Source: Diphasiastrum complanatum (taxonomy: Eukaryota; Streptophyta; Lycopodiopsida; Lycopodiales; Lycopodiaceae). From it: DNA of 60,000 nt. The position numbers were made by a program, and so were the translations under genes. Shown piece by piece: positions 1 to 9,500 of this stretch. The notes beneath the pieces were generated by a model. The model did not search any database. It was given only the letters and a program-made list of their open reading frames with translations, and was not told where the DNA came from. How positions within the stretch are numbered: the stretch's first letter is position 1; each line of letters begins with the position of its first letter. Location: positions 27,694,922 through 27,754,921 of the forward strand of contig CM055102.1 of NCBI GenBank assembly GCA_029204225.1, in the 5' to 3' direction.

Positions 1-738
1 GCTGGCTTAACCCCTAACTGGTTACGCCAAGTCCGCTCTAGATATGTGCGATAAAGGAAGCGTCTGATATACTGATGTGTGCCGGAGGGGAGCTCTGTGA
101 TGGAGATTCCAAATGATACAAGTAGGAGGTGAGAAGCCTGAGAGAACCATGATAGCATGTAGCCCTGATCGTGAAGATGTTGTGAGGAGGATAGTGCAAC
201 CTGTATGTATCGCCTGTCTATCTCTGGTAACGCCTGTATCCTCTGTATATATAGAGGCCATGGATTTATGGCACAATCCTTTCCACATGAACCTAACTCT
301 CCACCAAAGTCGGGCAAGTAAATAGAATGCCATCACCTTACATACTGGCTCGTGTAGGCTTGCATGCAGTCCTTGCTATATTTTAGTGCCTGCACCAATA
401 GGAAGGCATGTACAGAATTAATGACCTTGAAAGACTTCTACTGCTAGTTTGGTGTTGAGTATCACCCCTTGATAGCAGTAAACTTCTAGCCTACTTGTTT
501 TAGAAGTTGATTCATTTTTGCCTCACAAATCTGATTGCCAAGGAGTGCTTATAGATTGATAAATGAGTTCTTGTGTGGATAGCACTGGATTGGAGAAGAT
601 GGCCTAAAGCAAGAAGCATTGATCAAAGAAAGAAGTAGACAATCTTTGGAATAGTAGTGAAAATATTTGTGGGCAGCGATGGTTTGTTGCGATCTTTTAC
701 AATGTTAGCCCGGATATAGCATGAGTTGCAGTAGCTAT
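1..738. other. Presumed intron of the ATX-like gene left of the first hAT element
   Basis: No exon of the ATX-like gene is recognisable here on the minus strand. A stretch at about 235-260 contains tatatataga with flanking sequence like a retroelement promoter, and the phrase aacccctaact at 9-19 recurs near 5485 next to a copia-type terminus. This suggests an old LTR-retroelement remnant, but I could not define its borders. The 105-codon open frame at 22-336 has no recognisable domain. Confidence 0.35.
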
Positions 739-746
739 CTCTGGAC
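739..746. repeat. 8-bp target-site duplication, left, of hAT copy 1
   Basis: CTCTGGAC is repeated without mismatch at 4758-4765. A perfect 8-bp duplication fits hAT transposition and suggests a fairly recent insertion. Confidence 0.92.
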
Positions 747-846
747 CATAGTGGCACGTGGTACCGCCATTATGGTACCGCGGTACCATAATGGTGGTAC
801 CGCGGTTATGGTGCCGCCCTCAGACCAGCGGTACCAGGGCGGCACC
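747..846. repeat. Palindrome-rich left terminus of hAT copy 1
   Basis: The first 100 bases hold five GGTACC sites. A perfect 28-nt palindrome at 767-794 is centred on CGCG and could extrude as a cruciform. It is followed by an A/T-rich block ending in a long A run (about 870-896). The same layout, GGTACC cluster then A/T-rich block, occurs at both ends of both copies, so it is a feature of the family and probably where transposase binds. Confidence 0.85.
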
Positions 847-961
847 ACAAAAATAATATTTTTTATTATTTTTTAAAAAAAAAAAAAAAAAAAAAACCTT
901 TTAACAGGCTAAAACTAGGTAAAAACTAAGATGTTACTGTACAGGGGGACTGTACTGGGGG

Positions 962-1206
962 CACTGTGGGAGAGCGGACCCAATCGGAGTGCGGCATGTG
1001 GGGGAGCAATACATGGGGCAGGAACAGTAGCACATGGGCACTGTGGAGGAGCAGACCATGGACCCAATCGGAGTGCAGCATGTGGGGGAGCAATACATCC
1101 GGACAGGTACACCGTCACATGGGCACTGTGGAGGAGCAGACCATGGACCCAATCGCAGTGCAACATGTGGGGGATCAGCACATGGGGCAGGTACAGTAGC
1201 ACATGG
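962..1206 (+). repeat. Subterminal tandem repeats of hAT copy 1
   Basis: There are three imperfect units starting with CACTGTGG at 962, 1039 and 1124 (periods 77 and 85). Each contains GGACCCAATCG and a CATGTGGGGGA-like core. Copy 2 has units of 85-86 bp at the same place. A second, shorter-period array of GTGAGAG/GAGAGCCA words follows at about 1258-1450. Confidence 0.8.
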
Positions 1207-1245
1207 GATCACCAACAAAAGCAAATTGGGAAACAGGCTGTGGGG

Positions 1246-1252
1246 TTAAATA
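1246..1252 (+). promoter_or_regulatory. Candidate TATA-like box for the small ORF of hAT copy 1
   Basis: TTAAATA sits inside a block (1237-1261) that is almost identical in copy 2 (7348-7372), although sequence on either side has diverged. It is 230 bp upstream of the ATG at 1476. No transcript evidence is available. Confidence 0.4.
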
Positions 1253-1475
1253 GGCACTCACGAGACAGTGAGAGAGCCAGTGAGAGGGGGTGAGAGGCAT
1301 TGTGAGAAGCTGTGAGGGAGAGCCAGTGGGAGGCTGTGAGAGAGAGGCATTGTGAGAGGCTGTGTGACAGACCGAGTGAGAGGCTGTGAGAGGGGGGCTG
1401 TGAGAGAGCCAGTGAGAGCCATTGAGAGGCTGCGAGAGGCTGTGAGGGTCATTTCGAGCAACAGGGTGTCGTGAG

Positions 1476-1820
1476 ATGGCGGAGGGCGAAGCCAGGAGGA
1501 AGCTCGAGGAAGATGTCCGAAGGCACAACGAAAGGCATCGGAAGCAAGAAGCAGACATTGCAGAGATGCTGCGAGAGACTCGGCAGAGACACCCAGAGCT
1601 GCAGATCCCTGCCCCCACTATGGCCCCCGCCCCCGCTGTCGAGCTGGATTTGGATGAGCAGATCGGAATGAACTTCACACGACGGCAGCTCATCATGGTC
1701 AGGGAAAGGGCTGCCCGCCATCGGGCTGACCAGGAGGCAGCTCGGGCTAACCGGGAGGCAGAGCGAGAGCGACAAAACAATGCACCTGACGAGGGCGAGG
1801 AGTCTGTGGAGGATCCGTAG
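1476..1820 (+). CDS. Small charged protein encoded by hAT copy 1
   Basis: This is a 114-residue ORF on the strand opposite the transposase. The N-terminal helix (about residues 3-35) is dense in E, R, K and Q. A proline/alanine linker (about 43-54) follows, then AVELDLDEQIGMNFTRRQL and a second long helix of R, A, E and Q (about 70-100), ending with an acidic tail. No known domain is recognised. The copy 2 protein starts at the same ATG context, has seven extra residues after MAE and is otherwise colinear, so indels are in frame. Its position after conserved TATA-like sequence and subterminal repeats suggests its own promoter. The product could bind the element ends or the transposase, but that is a guess. 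I chose the ATG shared by both copies. Confidence 0.62.
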   Translation: MAEGEARRKLEEDVRRHNERHRKQEADIAEMLRETRQRHPELQIPAPTMAPAPAVELDLDEQIGMNFTRRQLIMVRERAARHRADQEAARANREAERERQNNAPDEGEESVEDP

Positions 1821-1859
1821 AAATGTTTAGCATAGATGGGGTCTAGCCGTATGTGGCTG

Positions 1860-2319
1860 ACTGTTGTTATTTAATGTTCATCAGTAGATGAGGCAGTATT
1901 TAGTGTCTGGCATGGTGTAAAGAACAGCCCCAGTCGTATGCGGCGGGAATACGTATTGTAGTTTTGATACATCTGTTGAATTAATGTACGGTGTGTTTTT
2001 TGTGCAATGCGTGCCTTGTGTATTGCAAACTGATGTATGTGATTATGAAATGCTATCAGGGGGGTTGTATTTCTGTGTTCTGCATATGCTTTCAAACTCT
2101 GTACTGAAAACTAATTGAAAACACGCACACACCATTTGAAGTAAAACTGCAAGTAGAACATCACAATTACAAATTGACAAATACACATTGTGCAGTGAAT
2201 AGAATACGTCCAACACTAAATATAATATGAAAAATGGTCTGAATACAGTGTTCGACCATCTGGCCGCCAAACATGGAACATGATATCAAACTGCTAAAAA
2301 TAAAATGATGGAGCTACAA
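1860..2319. other. Non-coding spacer between the convergent genes of hAT copy 1
   Basis: This A/T-rich spacer lies between the stop codons of the small plus-strand ORF and the minus-strand transposase gene, and presumably holds both 3' UTRs. The counterpart in copy 2 is 7901-8423. I saw no other structure. Confidence 0.5.
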
Positions 2320-4367
2320 TCAATGCTCTGCCTCAAACTCAGATGAATGCTCCGGAGACAACTCAGGGCCCCGAGCTGACTCTCGCAACTGATATCTATG
2401 TCTGTCTGGTATTGGCATGGGCTGTCTCCTCCATAATATCAACATAAGAAGGTATGCCACTGGCCCCCCCTGTGTGCCCTGCCCGTCTCTCGGTATAATG
2501 TGTGGCATGTGTCCCACCTCTACCACGTGATGCACCTATGACCCCTGCTCTAGGCGTGTGCCCAACACCTGTATCATATGCCTCATCCCGCTCTGATCTA
2601 GCGAACACAACCCGAATAGGCTCATCCTCATCCTAATCATCCTCTGACACTGGCTCATCTGCCTCGTACAATGGGGGCTCTCTGTGCTCAAGCCCAAGCT
2701 CTCTCTCTCTCTCATCTCGGCAAGCTCCCTCTCTCTCTCTGCCATCAACTGTGTGCCCAGGTCATCTGCAGGCATGGGATGGGTGCTGTCCGTAGGCAAG
2801 TCAACCTGGCGCTCCATATCGGATATCTTCATCTGCAAGGTTTAAAATTTGCATGTCAGAGAGACAACTTTATCAAGAAATGAAACCAACATACCAGGAG
2901 TCAACCAACATGCTATGAAAGATTAGCTTATCACCTGCAATGCGCTTGTAATGGTCGGAAGCCTCCTGGCGAGACGTGCGTTGGTGCTACAGAACACCAA
3001 CCGCTCCAACTGACTCACTGACAACCGGTTTCTTCTCCTCGTGTGAATGAGTGCCCATGTGCTCCAATTACGCTCACACACGGAGGCAGCACAATCCTGT
3101 GGTGCGTGCATTGAAATACTTCAGCACATTGTCTTCAACGAAACACAACAATGAAGGATAAAATGAGATGCATACCTGAGAAAGGACACGCAGTGCAAGA
3201 CGCTGTATAGATGGGTATGTGCTACCGAACATGGTCCACCAGGTAATGGGTAGCTGCCTCCTCTCTGGATCCTGAGCAGCCGGGTGGCCGAATGTGCCCA
3301 TGCCGAAACGAAATGCAGCGAGCTTCTCCATGATCCTGATAGGATCCAAACCTATGTGTGGACCCACCCTGTCTTCTGAAGGGCTCGGAGTCGGTGATGG
3401 CAAATGGAAGGTTCAGCTCATAAATCAGGCTGGCCACGGCCTGTGTGGCCTCTCTATCCATGTGCGGCTGATGCGCGCCACGAATGCTCTGCTGCCTAAG
3501 AACTCTCCCAGCTGGGCGACGGGTAACGAACCTCCAGCACGGTGCACCAAACGTGACGGGAATGGATGATGACGCGACAGCCTGGGCACTAGTGGATGCA
3601 TCAGCTGTAGACGTGGAATGGGGAGAGTGGGATGCACTGGCCGGGATGGGTGCAGCAGCGTAAGTGGGGTACACTGGTGGAGGGTGGACATCTGGCATGG
3701 GATACGAAAACTGTTGGGTAGGGTGGTCATCCGGATGTGAAGGGAGGGAGGAAGGGATCTCCTCAACATCCTGGAAGGCCTCATCACTGGCATCCGGAGC
3801 CTGCTCCTACTCGGGAGGCGGAGAGTCCATGAGAAAGTCGTAAACTGGGGGAGTGCGAGCAACAGTAGGTGGTGGTGGAACCACAGTGGCAACTGGCGGA
3901 CGCGGTGGGACAGGATCCACCGGAATGGGTGCAGATGGGGGTGCGTGAGGCGGAATTGTCTGAGAGGGACGAGGGGCAAAGGGACTCCACGAGGATGCAC
4001 TCCCTCTCCTCATGCGTGCCAGCCAAGCAGGCAGCAACTCGGGGTCAACCACGTAAGGAGCGGTGCAAAACCGAAGAACACCTTCCGAAATGGTGTTCTC
4101 CCCCGCCACAAGATGTGGCCCGTAGGTATCCAAAAGTCGCTGCCTGACGGGAACGGACATCTTGGCACAGGGGGCAGCATTCAGTGTGCCACCATCTCTC
4201 GCGCGTGCGCTGAGTAGGTGACCTTTAAGGCGAGTGAGGGTGGCAACGAACTCTATCAGGCAATATCGACAGCGCACTATCCTTGCACCGGACTTGTTAG
4301 ACTTGTCGGGAACCCGCCTGACAATGTCCACCTCGTCCTACAGATCGGCAAGGTTGGAATGCACCAT
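2320..4367 (-). pseudogene. Broken hAT transposase gene of copy 1
   Basis: Homologous to the copy 2 gene. The start ATG (4367) is followed after nine codons by TAG at 4338-4340, where copy 2 has TGG. A BED-type zinc finger follows (CRYC ... LKGHLL), then a proline-rich stretch to 3807, which stops at a TAG whose site differs from that in copy 2. The frame then jumps after the DSEPFRR motif straight into the region equivalent to copy 2 position 10600. The DUF659 core is therefore missing and the fusion is out of frame. The hAT C-terminal dimerisation region (about 3090-3330, with ITWWTMFGSTYPSIQ and CERNWSTW) is largely present. A second deletion removes the proline-rich and AT-hook parts around 2430. 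This copy cannot make a working transposase. Confidence 0.85.
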
Positions 4368-4757
4368 CTCTGTAGAAAGGACTGCGGAAAGAAGGCAGAG
4401 ATCTCTGTGGGTGCGATAGGAGTCGGAAGGCTTGAAAAAACCACAATAAAGGCCGAAATAGCAATAGCAGGGGAGGACGCGATCAGTGCAATGCGAAGAC
4501 AGCCGGGAGGGCGCGGACAGTAGGGCGATGGGCATACAACAAAGAGGGCGCGGACAGCAGGGAGGGCGCGAACAGTAGGGCGACGGGCAGGGAGAGAGAT
4601 GAAGCGAGGTGGGGGGGATTAGCTTAAAAAAATATATAGTAATATATTAAATTCAAAAAAATATTATATATTAAAAAATAATATATATTGTGGTACCGCG
4701 GATCAGTATGGATCCGCGGTACCGGGATCCGCGGATCCTGGTACTGCTGGATCTATG

Positions 4758-4765
4758 CTCTGGAC
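4758..4765. repeat. 8-bp target-site duplication, right, of hAT copy 1
   Basis: CTCTGGAC, identical to 739-746. Confidence 0.92.
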
Positions 4766-5808
4766 TAACACTGCAAGTAGTGGGCAGGTAGGCTGCCTTT
4801 CTTGGTGAATAGCTCCGAATTGGTCAAGGATAATCTTAAGCTATCTTTTCAATGTTGTTAACGTTGGAAAGTGATAAATGTGCAGCACTTTGTCAACACA
4901 TCTACCTGATCTGGATTCTGAAATAGCTATGAAGTAATGTTTTGAAATTGCAGAATTGAAAGCTGATTCAGACTTCAGGAAAGATCATACATCTGCTCAG
5001 AATTCGGATCGTATAGAAAACAGAAAACGGTAATTGGAACTAGGCAATGCACTTCTGCTTTTATTTGAATATTATCAGAAATGAATAGTCTATAAAACAG
5101 TTTAGCTACTACTAATACATCTCTGCTTATTTTGATCTTGATAGATCGTGATCCTAGCTCAATGAATAATTTGCACGAACAACAGCAGCAGCAGCATCAA
5201 ATGTAAATGATTGCAGTTTGTTTTCGACCTGAAAGATCAAAACCTATTTTGACCCTGTATTTCGATCCTCTGCTACAGTGGTCGCATATTGCATTGAGCC
5301 TGTGGATTGAAATTCTCTTTCGACCCCGGACTGTTGGATTTCTGCAGACTAACTTATTTACAAGTATGTACAAGTACTTACAGCAGGTCCACATTACTTT
5401 GATCTTATCAAAGATAAAAATCTAACACTCCCCCTTAATGTGGATCTTGGAAAACCTTGCTCTTCAGGTTTAACAAATTGTTAAACCCCTAACTAGGTCC
5501 AGCCTCCTAGATTGTCTGGACTTAATTATATGCAAGTATAACTTCATAGGATATACAAACCACTCACTACAAACTCAATAATATCTTAGAAAAAGCTCAG
5601 CATTCATAAGCGTTGACTCGCTTATCAAAGTTTATCTAAAAGCAAAAAAAGTTCCAAAAGTAAGATCATCTTTCACGTCCATATCAGCCTAAGTGCAATC
5701 AAACTCCAGACCCCCAGGCGAGGGAAAGAATCATCAACTAACGGGCACACACTGTTACACACGACTCGTAACTAGCTAGAAACAACATTAGAGAAAACAA
5801 CAATCTAC
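4766..5808. other. Intron sequence right of hAT copy 1
   Basis: Apart from the LTR remnant at 5332-5434 I see no exon. There is a short CAG run at about 5180-5196 and imperfect GATC-containing repeats near 5130-5270. The missing ePHD exon with its C-x2-C-K pattern is not here. Confidence 0.5.
5332..5434 (-). mobile_element. Copia-type polypurine tract and 3' LTR edge (remnant)
   Basis: On the minus strand, GGGGGAG (5434-5428) is followed at once by TGTTAGATTT (from 5427), the usual polypurine tract and LTR start of plant copia elements. A complementary end AAATCCAACA closes at 5332, so the LTR may be only 96 bp (TRIM-like), or it may continue further left. No internal coding sequence or primer site was found to the right, so this is a remnant in an intron of the ATX-like gene. 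Confidence 0.45.
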
Positions 5809-6570
5809 CTCACGAAATTTGGCTGGATCAATCTTCATGAGGCCCTCTATTGGCTCCATCATAAGTTCATCCTTAAACCTGACTTCATGAGTAAACCATG
5901 CACAAGTAAGGTGCACCCAAAGGCCATCAATAGTGGATGGCTTGAGCGCTCCACCTGCACAATAAATTATCAGCAATGGGACAACACTTAAAAGTTAGAA
6001 TTTACAATATGGTTCAAACTTCTAGCCGTTTTCCATGGCTTAAATACTGGGGCCAGGGCTTGCAATACTAGCAGTCTACACTAAACACATAGAACCATTT
6101 CCCAAACCTGCATAAATTGCCTAATTGTTCTGCATGGCTGAAAAGACACAAAGATTGCTTGGAACTAGTCCAGAATTTTACCTTTCACAGGGCATAGACA
6201 GCACTCACGATCAACCTTTGGAGTTTCACAAACTCGGCAGACCCATGAACCAGTTATTTCAGAAGCTTTAACTCCATAACATGCCTCGTGAATTGCAACT
6301 TGGCACCTGAAACAACTCATGAATTAGGTAGATTGCTAAGTGCCTTTCAGCTGAAACTGTCAAGTTTCCAGCCATTTTCAAGATACATTTTCTCCTATAC
6401 ATCAAGCAACTAGTGAAATACATGTATTCCATATCAACAGTATCCTGTACCAACAAGAAATTCAGCATACCTATTGCAAATGATAATCTTATTATCCTCA
6501 TAGTCCTCCACTAATCCACAGACTGCACATCGTTCCAGTGTCCAATTGACCTGGACAGCATTATAGGGCT
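5809..6570 (-). CDS. ATX3/4/5-like: ATX-like gene, exons 12-14: extended PHD, first two thirds
   Basis: Exon 12 is 6570-6471, exon 13 is 6306-6182 and exon 14 is 5954-5809. All borders are AG/GT and the split codons are restored. They encode WTLERCAVCGLVEDY, NKIIICNRCQVAIHEACYG, SWVCRVCE, ECCLCPVKGGALKP and LWVHLTCAWFTHEV. This is the order of zinc ligands of an ATX ePHD: a C4HC3 finger, a knuckle and the start of the second finger with the WVHLTCAW core. Exon 14 ends in phase 0 (gag|gtagat). The next exon should begin with a C-x2-C-K pattern and was not seen between 5808 and 1. Confidence 0.92.
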
Positions 6571-9500
6571 CTGTCGAAATTACACAATTAAAGGTTATCA
6601 TGACAGAAATTTTTTTGCATTTGAATCTGGTTTATTTAATGAACATGGCCACTGGATCTCTTTTCAGATAGTTGCAGAATTTGATAGAAAAACTTCAACT
6701 TCATCAGTGGCTTCATATTTCATTAACAGAGTTCTTACTCTCTAAGCATGCAGCAAGCTCCTTCACACGCATAAATGTTGGTAGGCATACTCCATTTCCC
6801 TCATAGGCAAGACCAACTGCCCCGCCATCCAGCATGTATTGAATCTGCAGACTGCCAAGTGTCAATGGAATGTCCAAATGTTGAGAGCATAGTACCTCGT
6901 GGTACCGCTGGTATGGTACCGCCGGTACCATATCAGTGGTACCGCCAGTACGGTACCGCCCTGGGATCCGCGGTACCAGGGCGGTACCATTTTTAATATT
7001 TTTTTTATTTTTTAATATATTTTTAATAATTTTTTTTGCATATTAACTACCAAAAAGGACAAAAAAAAGTTAAAAAAAGGGGGTTCTGGGTGTAAAAAAA
7101 GAGGGTACAGTACATGATGCAGGGGACTGTTGCAGTGGCACATGGGCACTGCGAGTGAGCAGACCGAGGGGCCAATGGGAGACCAACACAGGGAGGTAGC
7201 ATCACATGGGGGCAAGTACAGAGGCACATGGGCATTGTGGGTGAGCAGACCATGGGCCCAATGGGAGACCAACACAGGGGGGAGCATCACATGGGGGCAG
7301 GTATAGAGGCACATGGAGGGATGATGGGGATCCACATGGCCGATCAAGCTGTGGGGATAAATAGGCACTCACAATGCCATTGTGGTCGGCATTTTCAGAG
7401 GCTGTGAGAGCTAGTGATAGACAGTGAGAGAGCAAGCGAGAGCCGATGACAGGCTGTGAGAGGCTGTTTGAGAGCCAGGGTGCTGTGAGAGGGTGTTCAA
7501 GGACCAGGGTGCTGTGAGGAGAAGGTCGATCGAGATGGCAGAGCGCATACCACTGAAGCCCGAGGGCGAAGCCAGGAGGAAGCTTGAGGAAGATATCCGA
7601 AGGCACAACGAGAGGCATCGGAAGCAAGAGGCAGATATCCGAGAGATGCTGCGACAAACTCGACAGAGAAATCCGGAACCGGAGCCACCCGCCCCCGCTG
7701 TGGGTCCTGTCCCCGCTGTCGAGCTGGATCTGGATGAGCAGATCGGAATGAATTTCACACGACGGCAACTCATCATGGTCAGAGAAAGGGCGGCCAGACG
7801 TCGGGCTAACCAGGAGGCAGCTCGGGCTAACCGGGAGGCAGAGCAAGAGCGACAAAACAATGCACCAGACGAGGGCGAGGAGTCGGTGGAGGATCAGTGA
7901 GAGATGTTTAGAATAGATGAGGTCTAGCCGTATGTGGCGGACTGTTGCTATGTAGTTTTCGGCAGTTTATGGTGCAGCAAATAACTAGATGGCTGCTTAA
8001 AAAGTTGACAGTATATGTGATGTTATCCTGATACAACGGTTGAATATATACATAGTTGTTTTTTGTGCAACGCGAGCCTGGTCATGTAAGATGCAATGTC
8101 TGTAATTTTTTTAAATGCAGATGTATTACATGTGTTTATGAAATGTCGTTTGGGGTGTAGGGGTGATTGTTGTGCTCATGATGTAGGTGCATATATGTGA
8201 AGCTAGCATTCACATCAAACGAAATTAAATGAAAACAGGATTCAGACACGCACATAGAATTCTTCGACATAAAATAAAGCATCACATGTACAGAGCGACA
8301 TACGCACAATGTGCAGCAAATAATGTAGGCCAAACACTGTAAATAATGTGAAAAATCATCTGAGTACAATGGTAGACCGTCTGCTAGAGACAAACTACTG
8401 AAACTAAAACAACAGAGCCACAATCAATGCTCTGGCTCTGACTCAGACGAATGCTCTGGAGACAACTCAGGGCCCCGAGCTGACTCTTGCAGCCGATATC
8501 TCTGCCTGTCTGGAACTGGCATGGGCTGTGTATCCGAGGGGGAAGACTCGTCATCCTCATCCTCCCAATCAACCTCCGCATCAGCCCCCAAGCAGGCCAA
8601 ACCAACAACACCTGCTCCAACTGGCTGTGATACTGCACCTCTACCTGTACCTAGAGCCCTGCGTGGTCGTCCTCTCCTCCCTGACAGTTTCTGTGCCTTG
8701 CCTTTTTTGTTCGGTGCACCCTTGGGCCTGCCTGGTCTCTTGCGGACAAGAGGAGCTGTCAATGCCTCATCACCCCCATGCAAATCACCTGGCTGGCTAG
8801 GCTGGGCCCAAGCTGAGGCCGGCTGGGATAGGGAAGCAAAAGAGGGAACTCCCTATGCAACTGAGCGAGGAGGATGAGCTCGTGGAGTGTGTGCCCGTGG
8901 GGCTGCTGCAGGTGGAGGAACTGGCTGTGCAGGAGGCGAGTACAGTGGCGATATGTACTGAAAGGCGCTATGGTGGCCGGTACTGGTACATCCTGGGTGC
9001 TGCCAAAGGAGGAGGATGTGACGTGGGTGCTGCAACTGGAGGAGCCACTGTGGATGTGGGCGCTGCAAGAGAAAACCTGGGCACAGATGGTGGCCTGCCA
9101 TGGAGACCTGGTGCTGCAGAAGTGGACGGCGATGGAGGGGCTGCAGGCCTAAATGGCATCGGTGGCACTGGAGGAGCTGTGCGACGCACATACACCCTCT
9201 GAGGAGCTGGAGGAACTGTAGGCACCTCGTGTAGCTGCTCTGGCTGGGACTCTGTGTATGGCATGCTGGCAAGAGATGATGGGGGCGCCCTGACACTCGG
9301 CATCTGCTGGGCCTCTGAATCCAATGTGGCAACCAAGTCGGCCAGCTAGGCATCCGAATACAAATGCTCTGGGCTCTGGGACTCATCCTGTGCACCAGCC
9401 TCTAAATCATCCTGTGCACCGACCTCTGAATCATCCTGTGCACCAACCCCTGAGTCAACCCAAGCCTCATCCCGTGCCTCATCATGTGCACCCTGTAGAC

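Larger units (their letters stand above)
747..4757 (-). mobile_element. hAT element copy 1 (internally deleted, 4011 bp)
   Basis: The element begins CATAGTGGCACG and ends GCTGGATCTATG, so the outermost CATAG is inverted at both ends. It is flanked by a perfect 8-bp direct repeat CTCTGGAC (739-746 and 4758-4765), the target-duplication length of hAT elements. The left end has five GGTACC sites (760-835) and the right end two (4692 and 4718). The interior encodes a broken minus-strand BED/hAT transposase and a plus-strand small ORF. Compared with copy 2 it lacks two blocks of about 1.1-1.2 kb: the DUF659 catalytic core and the proline-rich/AT-hook extension. It should be non-autonomous. It lies in an intron of the ATX-like gene, in the gene's orientation. 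Confidence 0.92.

Noticed and set aside
1175-1780. 201-codon minus-strand ORF overlapping the small ORF
   Set aside because: Serine/leucine-rich low-complexity translation of the GTGAGAG repeats and the complement of the small ORF; its counterpart in copy 2 (7202-7855) has no better motif.
1-5808. SET-domain exons of the ATX-like gene
   Set aside because: I looked on the minus strand for the C-x2-C-K start of the next ePHD exon and for SET signatures (NHSC, YDY) in 1-738 and 4766-5808 and found none.
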